Source: Caryophanales bacterium UBA2289 (lineage in GTDB: Bacteria > Bacillota_I > Bacilli_A > Izemoplasmatales > Hujiaoplasmataceae). From it: DNA of 64,000 nt. The translations under genes and the position numbers were made by a program. The notes below the pieces were generated by a model. That model saw only the letters and a program-made list of their open reading frames with translations. It made no database searches and was not told where the DNA came from. Shown piece after piece: positions 26,704 through 35,178 of the stretch; the first letter of the stretch is position 1, and every line of letters begins with the position of its first letter. The DNA lies in the NCBI GenBank assembly GCA_002345505.1, contig DDWJ01000001.1, forward strand, positions 117,104-181,103, written 5' to 3'.

Positions 26704-27753
26704 TTAATTCGCTTCTTTAAACCATTTCTTAGTCTTATTGGCTATTTTAACTAACACCAACATCACCGGTACTTCAACTAAAACCCCGACAATCGTTGCT
26801 AAAGCAACTCCTGGATTTAATGGAAATAAAGCTACCGCAACAGCTACTGCTAGTTCAAAGAAATTACTCGCACCAATCATTCCCGCTGGAGCAGCAACAT
26901 CATGTTCTAACTTTAAAACTTTAGCACCACCATAACCAATAAAGAAGATCAAAAGCGTTTGAATAATCAAAGGAATACTAATAAGTAAAATATGCAAAGG
27001 ATTTTCAATGATCAAATCGCTTTGAAGCGAAAATATTAAAACCAATGTCAGCAACAAGCCACTAATCGTAAACTTTGAAAACTTCGGAATAAATACGTCG
27101 TTATAAAATTCTAGCCCCTTTTTCTTAATCAGATAATATCTCGTTAAAGAAGCCGCTACTAAAGGAATTACGACAAACAATACTACTGATAAAAAAAGTG
27201 TTCCCCAAGGTACTGCAATTCCGCCAACGCCAAGCAATAACCCAACAATTGGCACGAACAAAATTAAAATAATCAAATCATTAGTCGCTACCTGCACTAA
27301 AGTATATGCCGGATTACCCTTAGTTAAACTACTCCAAACAAAAACCATCGCCGTACAAGGAGCTGCCCCTAAGATAATCGCTCCCGCTAAATAATCATTA
27401 GCCAGATTCAAAGGAATAACAGTTTTAAAGATTACTAAGAAGAATAAAGAAGCGATTAAAAACATCGTAAAAGGTTTAATCAACCAATTAACAACCCAAG
27501 TTAAATATAAACCCTTAGGTTTCTTACCAACATTCTTAATTGATGTAAAATCAATCTTTAACATCATCGGATAAATCATTACCCAGATTAATATCCCGAT
27601 TGGAATATTAACATTATATACTTCAAAAGTATTTAAAAACTCAGGAACTGCAGGAATAAACCTTCCGACCATTACTCCTATTGCCATACATAATAAAACG
27701 AAGATTGTTAAATACTTCTCAAAGAAGCTTAAAGGTTGTTTCTGCTTTTCCAT
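26704..27753 (-). CDS. acr3: ACR3-family arsenite efflux permease
   Basis: Arsenite-exporting membrane protein of about 349 residues with ten TM segments. The segments VMIYPMMLKIDF, LGAAPCTAMVFVWSSL (containing the essential Cys of ACR3 proteins) and PAGMIGASNFFELAVAVAVAL are characteristic. GAGGAG lies before the ATG at 27753; a TTG at 27756 is less likely. It overlaps arsC by 35 bases. It should expel As(III) produced by ArsC. Confidence 0.94.
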   Translation of the reverse strand: MEKQKQPLSFFEKYLTIFVLLCMAIGVMVGRFIPAVPEFLNTFEVYNVNIPIGILIWVMIYPMMLKIDFTSIKNVGKKPKGLYLTWVVNWLIKPFTMFLIASLFFLVIFKTVIPLNLANDYLAGAIILGAAPCTAMVFVWSSLTKGNPAYTLVQVATNDLIILILFVPIVGLLLGVGGIAVPWGTLFLSVVLFVVIPLVAASLTRYYLIKKKGLEFYNDVFIPKFSKFTISGLLLTLVLIFSLQSDLIIENPLHILLISIPLIIQTLLIFFIGYGGAKVLKLEHDVAAPAGMIGASNFFELAVAVAVALFPLNPGVALATIVGVLVEVPVMLVLVKIANKTKKWFKEAN

Positions 27754-28153
27754 CAAACTCTCCTCTTTTAATTCTTTCGATTAAGTCTACTACTTTGTTC
27801 TTAATCAAATCTCTAGTTACTTCAAAACCAGACTTTGGTCCACCACTTGGATCGTCCAAACCCCAATCTTCTCTGTGCTTGCAAACAACAAATGGACACT
27901 CCACGCCACAACCCATTGTTATTAATATATCAATACCATCTGGTAACTTATCTAGTAACTTACTACTTGCTTGACTCATATCAATCCCTAAGTCTTCCAT
28001 TACTTCCATTGCTAAAGGTTTTGGATGATCATATTTTTCCGTTCCAGCTGAAAAAGCTTCTAAAACGTCACTTCCTAAATGCTTAGCCCATCCCTCAGCC
28101 ATAATGCTTCTACAACTATTATGTGTACATACAAAAGCAACTTTCTTCTTCAT
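27719..28153 (-). CDS. arsC: Arsenate reductase, low-molecular-weight phosphatase type
   Basis: Reduces arsenate to arsenite. It has 144 residues, close to the typical 130-140. VAFVCTHNSCRSIMAE is the catalytic P-loop with Cys and Arg (CTHNSCR). The later segment ITMGCGVECPFVVCKHREDWGLDDPSG supplies the second and third redox cysteines and the DP acid motif. This pattern indicates the thioredoxin-coupled class. Its 3' end overlaps acr3 by 35 bases, which implies coupled translation. Confidence 0.95.
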   Translation of the reverse strand: MKKKVAFVCTHNSCRSIMAEGWAKHLGSDVLEAFSAGTEKYDHPKPLAMEVMEDLGIDMSQASSKLLDKLPDGIDILITMGCGVECPFVVCKHREDWGLDDPSGGPKSGFEVTRDLIKNKVVDLIERIKRGEFDGKAETTFKLL

Positions 28154-28179
28154 ACTTGAATATCTCGCTTTCTTTTAAA

Positions 28180-28470
28180 TTATATTTTACAACTAGTTTC
28201 TTCTAAATCTCTTAACTCAGTAAGAAATGCAATCATCTCATTAATCTTATCTTTATCAACATAATGATTTATCATATTTCCATCTCTAACAACACTCGTT
28301 AAACCAACTGAACTCAACATCTTTAAATGATAAGACAGTGTTGGTTGTGAAATCTTTAAATTTGAAAGTAAATTACAACCACATCTTTGACCCTTAATCA
28401 ATAACTCGACAATTTCTAGCCGGTTACTATCTGATAAAACTTTAAAATACTCAACCATATTTTCCTTCAT
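28180..28470 (-). CDS. arsR: ArsR-family metalloregulator
   Basis: Small winged-helix repressor of 96 residues. The metal site GQRCGCNLL corresponds to the ELCVCDL motif of ArsR, with the Cys pair on the DNA-recognition side. ISQPTLSYHLKMLSSVGL is the recognition helix. Another Cys is near the C-terminus (EETSCKI). It should repress the arsR-arsC-acr3 operon and release DNA on As(III) or Sb(III) binding. Confidence 0.95.
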   Translation of the reverse strand: MKENMVEYFKVLSDSNRLEIVELLIKGQRCGCNLLSNLKISQPTLSYHLKMLSSVGLTSVVRDGNMINHYVDKDKINEMIAFLTELRDLEETSCKI

Positions 28471-28490
28471 AAATTACCCCCATCAACTAT

Positions 28491-28552
28491 ATCGATGTTT
28501 ATCTATATTGATATCTATCTATATTCTATTATAATGCCAATATCTAAGTCAA
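28491..28552 (-). promoter_or_regulatory. ars operon promoter and operator region
   Basis: On the minus strand TTGACT (28547-28552), an 18-base spacer and TAGAAT (28523-28528) form the likely promoter. Downstream lie repeated TATCTATAT elements and an ATCGAT/ATTGAT inverted pair (28491-28496 and 28507-28512), the likely ArsR site. Confidence 0.7.
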
Positions 28553-28584
28553 GTAAAAATGTCTTTTTTTACAAATTTTACATA

Positions 28585-28702
28585 ACAAAAAAAGATTGAT
28601 CAACTGACCAATCTTAAAGTACTGTGGCTGTAGACAACTATGCCCATTTAACTCACCCCCATAAACAGACTTAACTGAATAATTGCGAGCACCACATTTA
28701 CT
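28585..28702 (-). ncRNA. Candidate structured RNA with its own terminator
   Basis: The minus strand between the pepA stop and the ars promoter can fold. A closing stem pairs AGTA..TGTGG (28702-28692) with CCACA.TACT (28628-28618 side). Inside, GCTCGC can pair with GTGAGT, or GTGCTC with GGGCAT. A separate hairpin AAGATTG/CAATCTT (28592-28615) follows and ends in seven T residues. A possible promoter TTTTCA-17-TAAAAT lies in the pepA 3' end. The element is G-rich for this genome. I could not match it to 6S, SRP, tmRNA, RNase P or a riboswitch class from memory. It may be an independent small RNA or a structured pepA 3' UTR. Confidence 0.5.
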
Positions 28703-28739
28703 ACTTATATTTTACTATCAAAACTTTATTTTGAAAAGA

Positions 28740-30095
28740 CTATTTACAAAACTCAGCTAAGGTTTTAACCAATACCCCGCTGCCGCCTTTTTTCTCATCG
28801 AAAGCTGTCGCAGCGATATCAATATGAATCCAAGGTCTATTATCTTCCACAAATTTTTCTAAAAACGCAGCCGCTACACTCGCTCCTGCAGTTCTAGAAG
28901 TTCCAGTGTTTCTCATATCAGCCGCAAAGCTCTTTAACTCTTTACGGTAACCTTCAGATATAGGCATTTGCCATAGTTTTTCCTTTGTTTTTTCACTAAC
29001 ACTTATTAAGCTATTTAAGTACTCTTGATCATTGGTAAAAACGCCAGTATACTCTTTACCTAAAGCCGCCACTATCGCTCCTGTAAGCGTTGCGATATCA
29101 ACTAACTTTGTCGCTCCCTTAATTTGCGCAAACCATAAAGCATCAGCCAAAGTTAATCTACCTTCCGCATCAGTTGAAATGATTTCTATCGTCATACCAT
29201 TAGCTGCGGTTAAGATATCATCCGGAACAATCGCTCCATCACCAATTCTGTTATCAGTAGCGGCGATAATCATATCTACATTCTTCTTAAAACCAAGTCT
29301 TGCAATAACTTCAATCGCACCTAATACAGTTGCGGCTCCAGCCATGTCACACTTCATGTTTGGCATACCATTACCCGTTTTTAGTGAATAGCCTCCAGTA
29401 TCATACATTACCCCTTTACCGATTAAAGAAATAATCTCTTTACTTTCCTTATCCCCAGTATATCTAATATGGATTAATCTAGGTTCTTCTAAACTACCTT
29501 TATTAACACCTAAGAAAGCACCCATCTTCATAGCTTCAATTTGTTTTTTATCATAAACAGTAACTTCAACATTATTAAATCTTTTAAATCCTAAAGCATA
29601 TTCTGCTAAATCAATCGCATTAAGATAGTTATAAGGTTTATTAACAAGTTCTTTAGTATTGTTTATCGCTTCGCCATAAACTAATCCCTCGTTGACTTCT
29701 TTTTCAATATCTTTATTGCTGAAATAAGATAAACTTCCAACAGACAATTTACCTTTAGATTTAAACTCTAAGAACCTGTAACTTGAATCAACCAACACTT
29801 CAAATAACAACTTAACATCACTAAAAGTATCGACTAATACTAATAAATCTTCTTTGAAATCAAATAATTTACTTAGTTTATCTTTCTCTAATACTTTATC
29901 CTCTTTAACTATTACTACTTTCTTCATAGAAAGCTTTCCTAAAGTATTAATTACTTCGATATCATTCTCTAATTCTTCTTTAGTTAAACCTAACCCATTA
30001 AAAACATTCTTAACCAAATCATTATCCATATTATTCGTAATAACACAGATCTTTGTTTCCTCATTCAAATTAAACTCAACTTGTCTCTTAAACAT
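28740..30095 (-). CDS. pepA: Leucyl/cytosol aminopeptidase (M17)
   Basis: Two-metal aminopeptidase of about 451 residues that releases N-terminal residues from peptides. The signature STDAEGRLTLADAL is the M17 NTDAEGRL motif with one substitution. LIGKGVMYDTGGYSLK carries the catalytic and metal-binding Lys and Asp, and KCDMAGAATVLGA the next metal ligands. The N-terminal 150 residues form the divergent macrodomain-like part. AGGAGG lies 5 bases before the ATG at 30095; another ATG one codon upstream is too close. It is a single-gene unit. Confidence 0.94.
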   Translation of the reverse strand: MFKRQVEFNLNEETKICVITNNMDNDLVKNVFNGLGLTKEELENDIEVINTLGKLSMKKVVIVKEDKVLEKDKLSKLFDFKEDLLVLVDTFSDVKLLFEVLVDSSYRFLEFKSKGKLSVGSLSYFSNKDIEKEVNEGLVYGEAINNTKELVNKPYNYLNAIDLAEYALGFKRFNNVEVTVYDKKQIEAMKMGAFLGVNKGSLEEPRLIHIRYTGDKESKEIISLIGKGVMYDTGGYSLKTGNGMPNMKCDMAGAATVLGAIEVIARLGFKKNVDMIIAATDNRIGDGAIVPDDILTAANGMTIEIISTDAEGRLTLADALWFAQIKGATKLVDIATLTGAIVAALGKEYTGVFTNDQEYLNSLISVSEKTKEKLWQMPISEGYRKELKSFAADMRNTGTSRTAGASVAAAFLEKFVEDNRPWIHIDIAATAFDEKKGGSGVLVKTLAEFCK

Positions 30096-30204
30096 CATTT
30101 CCTCCTAATATATTAAAACTTTAAAATTATTAATTTTCACATTAATACTATTCTATCATAAACCTTCTAACTAATAAAAGATAAATAACCAATTCAAAAA
30201 AATA

Positions 30205-30891
30205 TTAGTTTAAACTTCTTCCGCCATCATAAACAATAATTGATCCAGTCATATATTTAAAATCATCACTCAATAAAGAAACTACCACTCTAGCAATTTC
30301 CTCTGCTTTAAAAATATGATCCATCGGTACTTTCTTCTTCGCTTCTTCCATAACTACTTCATCTTCAAAAACACTATTCATCGGCGAAACAGTAGCACCG
30401 ATATTTACGGAATTAACTCTAATTCTTGGAGCCAATTCTAAAGCAAGTCCCTTTGTAAACATATCTAGACCAGCCTTTGAAACATCATAAGTTAATTTAT
30501 GCTTTCTTGGTAAAACTGAATGCACAGATCCTAAATTAATGACTTGACCTCCGACATTCATTCTCTCAACAACTCTTCTAGTTAGTTTCATTATAGATAA
30601 AAGATTAGTATTAATTACTTCATCTATCTCTTTATCAGTGTAATCCATGAACTTTTTAACATTTTGAATAGCCGCATTATTAACCAACAAATCAAAACTT
30701 TCATATTGACTTAATATTATTTCAATTGAAACTAAATCATTAATATCTACATTAAAATAATTAATATTTTCAATTTTCTCTTTCAGTTCTTTCTTATCTA
30801 ACAAAACCACTTGATACTCAAGTCTAACTAACTCTTTAACAATCGCTAGACCGATACCATCAGCTCCACCAGTAACTATTGCCCAATTCAT
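30205..30891 (-). CDS. SDR-family oxidoreductase
   Basis: Short-chain dehydrogenase of 228 residues. AIVTGGADGIGLAIVKEL is the NAD(P) binding motif TGxxxGIG, LLVNNAAIQN the NNAA motif, GSVHSVLPRKHKLTYDVSKAG the catalytic Ser-Tyr-Lys site. The C-terminus IIVYDGGRSLN is typical. The start overlaps the stop of the upstream TPR-like gene by one base. Substrate unknown. Confidence 0.9.
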   Translation of the reverse strand: MNWAIVTGGADGIGLAIVKELVRLEYQVVLLDKKELKEKIENINYFNVDINDLVSIEIILSQYESFDLLVNNAAIQNVKKFMDYTDKEIDEVINTNLLSIMKLTRRVVERMNVGGQVINLGSVHSVLPRKHKLTYDVSKAGLDMFTKGLALELAPRIRVNSVNIGATVSPMNSVFEDEVVMEEAKKKVPMDHIFKAEEIARVVVSLLSDDFKYMTGSIIVYDGGRSLN

Positions 30892-32222
30892 TAAATCGCC
30901 CCCTGTAATTCCTTAACTAAATTATACTTCAACTCCTTAACGCTTTGCTCCAAGAAAAGTTCAACTGCTTCATCAGTAAAGATATTGAGTCTAAAAATGT
31001 CATCGACTTCTTTTAAAGAATTCTTCATTTCAACTAATGCATCTTCTTTTATAATCTTCATCTTATCTCCTAGACTAGCTACAAAATACTGATTATAATC
31101 TATAAATAACTCTAAAAACTTTGTCCTTAACAACTCAACCTTAACATAACGATGCTTATTATCAAAACCTTTAGAATCTTTTGCTAGTACATCCAAATCT
31201 TCATAAGTCTTTAAAACCTTAAGATAATCTTGATCTGTCTGAAGATTCTTATCTAGCTTTTCTTTAAACAAAAACATACAAGCAATGGCTTGTCCATACT
31301 TAATTCCAGTAATCATTTCTTGTAATTTTTTATCATTATTAAAATCAACTTTATTAATCTTATTAAAATATTCTTCAGCTTCTCTTAAATTTTCTATCGC
31401 TTTTTCAGGATAATTCTCATATGTATGTCTAGCAGAACCAAGATGTCTATAAGCTCTAGCCAAATTAAAGTAAGATGAACTAATTATCTTCTTATCTTCA
31501 GAATTTTCAACGATATATTTCGCCCTAGCAACACCTTTTAATATCGCTTTTTCACCTTTGTTGACTTCACCCATCATCAGATAAGTCCAGCCTAAGAAGT
31601 CAATACAAGCTTTTTGTTTGTCTAATTCCTTATCAGAGAAATCTAAAATAAACCTCCCAAACTTAATTCTTAATTCATACTGTTCTGCATTAAGAAGCAT
31701 TCTCTCTAATTTCATAAAAGTATCGCTAATCAACATAGCTATTTTATAGTCTTGATGTTCAGTTAATCCCTTCATTAAAAGAACGGTATTCTTATCAGAA
31801 TAATCTTTCTTTAATTTAATAATTCTATTACTTAATTCTTCTTTCTTTTTCTCATCTTCAATCTTACCACTTAAGATATCGATAATCTTATTCTCTTCAA
31901 CTCTTTTCTTCTTCATAACACTAATCATTTTATTATTTTCTAACTTCTTACGATTAGTCTTCGCAAACTTATAAAGACTCTTGCAATGTTGTTTAGACTT
32001 TCTAATAACATTGATATTACTCATTGATCTAACTTCACGGTAACTGTTTTTGATTTTAGTGTAAATCTTATACACCCCAACAATCAATAAAGCAGCACCT
32101 AGAATAATTAACAACGCAACTTGAACCATTGAATCATTACCTTGAATTCCTAAAATTGAAAATACTCCGGCAATAAGAATTAAACCTAACTCAATCAAAT
32201 CCTTAACTTCACTTAATTTCAT
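30891..32222 (-). CDS. Membrane-anchored helical-repeat (TPR-like) protein
   Basis: Protein of about 443 residues. Two hydrophobic segments near the N-terminus (about residues 8-25 and 30-52 from the chosen start) anchor it. A long basic, charged helical region follows, then repeated helix pairs such as ADYLGWTYLMMGEVNKGEKAI-type and YFNLARAYRHLGSARHTYENY segments that look like tetratricopeptide repeats. The ATG at 32222 is preferred because GAGGAAGG lies upstream; the longest frame starts 20 codons earlier without such a site. Co-transcribed with an SDR. Probably a scaffold; function unknown. Confidence 0.65.
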   Translation of the reverse strand: MKLSEVKDLIELGLILIAGVFSILGIQGNDSMVQVALLIILGAALLIVGVYKIYTKIKNSYREVRSMSNINVIRKSKQHCKSLYKFAKTNRKKLENNKMISVMKKKRVEENKIIDILSGKIEDEKKKEELSNRIIKLKKDYSDKNTVLLMKGLTEHQDYKIAMLISDTFMKLERMLLNAEQYELRIKFGRFILDFSDKELDKQKACIDFLGWTYLMMGEVNKGEKAILKGVARAKYIVENSEDKKIISSSYFNLARAYRHLGSARHTYENYPEKAIENLREAEEYFNKINKVDFNNDKKLQEMITGIKYGQAIACMFLFKEKLDKNLQTDQDYLKVLKTYEDLDVLAKDSKGFDNKHRYVKVELLRTKFLELFIDYNQYFVASLGDKMKIIKEDALVEMKNSLKEVDDIFRLNIFTDEAVELFLEQSVKELKYNLVKELQGAI

Positions 32223-32399
32223 AAATGACAAACCTTCCTCACATTTAAAGTAAAAATACTCAATTTCAATAATAAATTTCACACTAAAACTATTTTAACA
32301 CAATAGCCAAACTAATTTAACAGACCTAATCAATTTTAGAAAAATAATATAACTCTTTAAAAAATTAATATAATAATTCAATCTGTCAATAATTTTTTA

Positions 32400-32428
32400 T
32401 TGACAACTTAATTCAAATATATTAAAAT
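32400..32428 (+). promoter_or_regulatory. Promoter of the rsgA leader
   Basis: TTGACA (32400-32405), 17 bases, TAAAAT (32423-32428). Transcription should begin near 32436, more than 200 bases before rsgA. Confidence 0.8.
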
Positions 32429-32463
32429 AAATTTATCTAAGCAGTTATAAGGGGGCATGTATT

Positions 32464-32502
32464 ATGATTGTATATAACAGAAAAGGAAACTTAACAACTT
32501 AA
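32464..32502 (+). CDS. Possible 12-residue leader peptide
   Basis: ATG ATT GTA ... ACT TAA encodes MIVYNRKGNLTT with GGGGG about 8 bases upstream of the start. It lies between the leader promoter and the leader terminator. Too short to be certain; it may be a decoy frame. Confidence 0.3.
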   Translation: MIVYNRKGNLTT

Positions 32503-32550
32503 TCAGATACATCTAAAATACAAATAACCTTAATATTTATATTGTTTAAT

Positions 32551-32577
32551 AAGGACTATTATTTGTAGTCCTTTTTG
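32551..32577 (+). terminator. Terminator inside the rsgA leader
   Basis: AAGGACTA/TAGTCCTT stem (32551-32558 with 32566-32573) followed by T residues. It would end transcripts from the 32400 promoter before rsgA, so it acts either as an attenuator or as the end of a small RNA. Confidence 0.8.
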
Positions 32578-32583
32578 TTTGAA

Positions 32584-32640
32584 AAATTTTAGGTGTATCA
32601 CTACTAAAATTTATTTAAAAAAAGGAGTGAACTAAAATTT
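32584..32640 (+). promoter_or_regulatory. Alternative pairing elements near the rsgA ribosome site
   Basis: AAATTTTAG at 32584-32592 can pair perfectly with CTAAAATTT at 32604-32612 or with a second copy at 32632-32640. The second pairing would enclose the AAAGGAG ribosome site at 32621-32627. Confidence 0.45.
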
Positions 32641-32660
32641 TACAAACAAACAATAACCTT

Positions 32661-33584
32661 TTGATTGGCCAAATCATTACCGTTTATAAAGACCGCTACT
32701 TAGTTGAATACAATGATAACAAAATCATGACTGAGGTAAGCGGTAGATTTAAATATCTAAACTATCAAAAGTCTGATTATCCGCAAATCGGCGATTTCGT
32801 TAAATTTCATCTCGCGGATGAATACTTAGGTATTATTGAACAAGTCTTAGAAAGAAAGAACACACTAGACCGTCAAGACGTCGGTAAAGACGCTAGCAAA
32901 CATATTCTAGCCGCAAACATTGACATCTGTTTTATCTGTATGTCACTAAACAAAGACTTTAATGAAACCAAACTAAGAAATTTCTTAAATCTAACACTAT
33001 CTAAAGACTTTAAAACAATTGTACTACTTACTAAAAAAGATCTTTGTGAAGATATTAACTACTATCTTGACATAACAAAGAAAATCACTGACAATGTCAT
33101 CTTAATAACTTCAGCTTATGAAAGATCTGATCTCGATTTAATCGAAGAAACAATCAAAGATCAAACAGCTGTTTTCATCGGTTCAAGTGGTGTTGGTAAA
33201 TCAACCATCATCAATCACCTCTTAGGTGATGATCACTTTAAAACCAATGAAATAAGATTAAGTGACGCTCAAGGTAGACATACTACTGTAAACAGAGAAT
33301 TATTAAAACTAAAATCCGGCGGTAAAGTAATCGATACCCCAGGAATTAGAATCATAACGTCATATTTCGTCGATGAAGCAAGTTTTGAAGATATCCTACT
33401 ATTAAGCTATAATGACTGTAAACACGAAGAAGAACCGGGATGCATGATTAAAAAAGCGTTAAGAAACAACGAATTAGATTGGAATCGCTATAATCAATAC
33501 TTAAAAGCAATTAAAACGAATGAGTACAATCAAAAGAAAGAATTAGAAAAGCAAAGAATGCTCAACAAAAGAAGACCAAATTAA
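32661..33584 (+). CDS. rsgA: Ribosome small-subunit-dependent GTPase A
   Basis: Circularly permuted GTPase of 307 residues that assists late 30S assembly. An OB-fold region (about 1-70) is followed by G4 (TKKDL), G1 (GSSGVGKSTIINHL) and G3 (DTPGIR). The C-terminal zinc knuckle DCKHEEEPGC has the expected Cys-His-Cys ligands. The start is uncertain: TTG at 32661 lacks a nearby ribosome site, while AAAGGAG at 32621-32627 stands 9 bases before an in-frame ATT at 32637. The frame closes upstream at a TGA at 32628, so the true start is between these points. Confidence 0.93.
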   Translation: MIGQIITVYKDRYLVEYNDNKIMTEVSGRFKYLNYQKSDYPQIGDFVKFHLADEYLGIIEQVLERKNTLDRQDVGKDASKHILAANIDICFICMSLNKDFNETKLRNFLNLTLSKDFKTIVLLTKKDLCEDINYYLDITKKITDNVILITSAYERSDLDLIEETIKDQTAVFIGSSGVGKSTIINHLLGDDHFKTNEIRLSDAQGRHTTVNRELLKLKSGGKVIDTPGIRIITSYFVDEASFEDILLLSYNDCKHEEEPGCMIKKALRNNELDWNRYNQYLKAIKTNEYNQKKELEKQRMLNKRRPN

Positions 33585-33599
33585 ATGGTCTTCTTTTTC
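33567..33599 (+). terminator. Terminator of rsgA
   Basis: AAAAGAAGACCA/TGGTCTTCTTTT stem, overlapping the last codons of rsgA, followed by T residues. Confidence 0.85.
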
Positions 33600-33603
33600 G
33601 CTT

Positions 33604-34491
33604 TTAAAACAAAGTCAATTGTTCAAACTCTTTATTCATTTCAAACAGTTTATTAATATCTTCCATTCTGTGTAAGATCTTAGCCTCATCACATAACTTA
33701 GCTAACAAAGAATATAGCTCTTTAGCATTATCACTTTCACAGCTATAATTCTTACCATATCTTTCGATATATTTATTCTTTAAACCCGGAAAGCTCTTTT
33801 CTAGATGATCATAATAAAATTCTCTTTGTTTATCTCTTAAAGTAACCCCAAAAAACGGATAGATGAACTTGGCTTTACTCTCTCGAGCTTGCCTTACAAT
33901 TTCTCTGACATTCTCTTCCGTATCATTAATAAAAGGTAATATCGGCATCAATAAAATCCCCGCATCAATCCCATTATCACTAAAGGTTTTTAAAGCTTTA
34001 AACCTTTCATTTGATGAAGAAACCTTTGGTTCTATAACCTTACTCAACTCATCTTTATCACAGGTAATTGTTACTCCGACAATCGCTCTTGCGACTTTAT
34101 CAACTCTTTTAAGAACATCAATATCTCTTAAAACCATATCGCTCTTTGTAATGATAAAAACGCCAAAATTAAACCTTTCCATCAATGAAAGAGATTTTTT
34201 TGTTAACTCATATTTCATCTCATAAGGATTATAAGGATCGCTCATCGATCCCATACCGATAATGCCATTACTTCGCTTTGAACGCAGTTCACTCTCTAAA
34301 ATTTCTAAAGCATTTCCTTTAATCTTTACCTCTTCAAATTCACCGACCTCATAACACTCACTTCTTGAATCACAATAAATACAACCGTGCAAACAACCAC
34401 GGTAAAGATTCATATTAAAATCGTAACCAAACCAACGGTTACTCTTTTTAACCTTACTTAATAACCCCTTAGCTTCAATAATCTTTTCCAT
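33604..34491 (-). CDS. SPL-family radical SAM protein
   Basis: Radical S-adenosylmethionine enzyme of 295 residues. LYRGCLHGCIYCDSRS holds the CxxxCxxC cluster motif. The surrounding sequence (MNLYRGCLHGCIYC, GSMSDPYNPYE, ITKSDMVLRDIDVL) fits the spore photoproduct lyase-like/Rv2578c family of DNA-repair-related or uncharacterised enzymes. The C-terminal part (FIYPFFGVTLRDKQREFYYDHLEKSFPG) is conserved in this subgroup as I know it. AAGGAA lies before the ATG and a TATAAT at 34514-34519. Actual substrate unknown; a photoproduct lyase activity cannot be assumed. Confidence 0.85.
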   Translation of the reverse strand: MEKIIEAKGLLSKVKKSNRWFGYDFNMNLYRGCLHGCIYCDSRSECYEVGEFEEVKIKGNALEILESELRSKRSNGIIGMGSMSDPYNPYEMKYELTKKSLSLMERFNFGVFIITKSDMVLRDIDVLKRVDKVARAIVGVTITCDKDELSKVIEPKVSSSNERFKALKTFSDNGIDAGILLMPILPFINDTEENVREIVRQARESKAKFIYPFFGVTLRDKQREFYYDHLEKSFPGLKNKYIERYGKNYSCESDNAKELYSLLAKLCDEAKILHRMEDINKLFEMNKEFEQLTLF

Positions 34492-34536
34492 AAATATTCC
34501 TTCGTCTATAAGAAATTATACCATAATTTTAAAACA

Positions 34537-34577
34537 AAAATGGTTTCCTTCAAAAGAATTAAAGAAACCATTTTTTC
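34537..34577 (-). terminator. Terminator after the small zinc protein gene
   Basis: AAAATGGTTTC and GAAACCATTTT arms enclose a loop of roughly 15 bases and are followed by T-rich sequence on the minus strand. A/T flanks allow some action in both directions. Confidence 0.75.
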
Positions 34578-34584
34578 TATATTA

Positions 34585-34851
34585 TTACATTAAATATACT
34601 TTAACTAGATGTTTCTCTTCAACTTCGAAATTCGCTTCCTCTTCAAAGCATTTCTTACAAAGCGGCACCAAATACCATTCCTTCACTCCAACCATCTTAA
34701 TTACATGCGCACCGACTTCAGCCGGACCATTACACTTGCTGCAAGTAACTCTATTAGAGCTATGAATGTTGCGATTATAATATTCCAACCAGGATTCAAT
34801 ATTATTTGGTACTCTCCTACTTTCAAAGCCTCTGATGTTTCTAACCAACAT
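34585..34851 (-). CDS. Small zinc-binding protein of unknown function
   Basis: Protein of 88 residues. TCSKCNGPAEVGAHVIK and WYLVPLCKKCFEE supply two CxxC pairs and a His between them, a treble-clef or HNH-like zinc site without a visible nuclease His-Asn pair. I recall similar small proteins with the same pattern (GAHV, WYLVPLCKKC) in many bacteria, all uncharacterised; this recollection is not verified. It is a single-gene unit. Confidence 0.7.
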   Translation of the reverse strand: MLVRNIRGFESRRVPNNIESWLEYYNRNIHSSNRVTCSKCNGPAEVGAHVIKMVGVKEWYLVPLCKKCFEEEANFEVEEKHLVKVYLM

Positions 34852-34970
34852 ATATCCTTCACCTCTTTTTTAAATAAAATGATACTCTCCCATTCTATTT
34901 TAAAGACATTATACACTACTTTCAAAAATAATGTAACGGCGGATATGTCATACTTTTTCACCATATAAAA

Positions 34971-35001
34971 AAGGTATGCTCTAAACACTAAAGCATACCT
35001 T
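34971..35001 (-). terminator. Terminator of the TetR remnant
   Basis: Perfect 10-bp stem AAGGTATGCT/AGCATACCTT (34971-34980 with 34992-35001), followed by six T residues on the minus strand. Confidence 0.8.
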
Positions 35002-35013
35002 AAAAGCTCTCTT

Positions 35014-35178
35014 TTACTTGCTTAAACCATTAAATATCATATCAAAATACTCTTCAATTAACAAATTAATATAAGAAAAATCGGTAAATCCTTCAACAAT
35101 CACTCTAATGATTAAACCAAACATATTGCTCCAAATGACTTGTGCTAGTAACAAGTGGATCAAAATCTCTAAATCACT
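35014..35178 (-). pseudogene. C-terminal remnant of a TetR-family regulator
   Basis: The minus strand encodes about 54 codons ending at a TAA at 35014: a segment that includes AQVIWSNMFGLIIRVIVEG, then FDMIFNGLSK. This resembles the last two helices of a TetR ligand domain. Upstream the frame is closed by a TAG at about 35185, and the continuation appears shifted (KEKDRKSVI in another frame), so the N-terminal DNA-binding part is gone. A normal terminator still follows. The remaining 34852-34970 and 35179-35240 hold nothing else I can name. Confidence 0.6.

Noticed and set aside
28618..28702. RNA element as SRP, tmRNA, RNase P or tRNA
   Set aside because: The conserved cores of these RNAs (for example the GGAAGGAAGCAGCC-type SRP loop or the TTC-A-C tRNA loop) are absent.
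32464..32502. Leader peptide as proof of amino-acid attenuation before rsgA
   Set aside because: The 12 codons hold no run of one amino acid, so a classical attenuation mechanism is not supported.
34701..34988. Minus-strand frame of 95 codons overlapping the small zinc protein gene
   Set aside because: It covers the zinc-protein gene in another frame and part of the terminator hairpin. The zinc-protein frame has the conserved CxxC pattern, so this one is a shadow.
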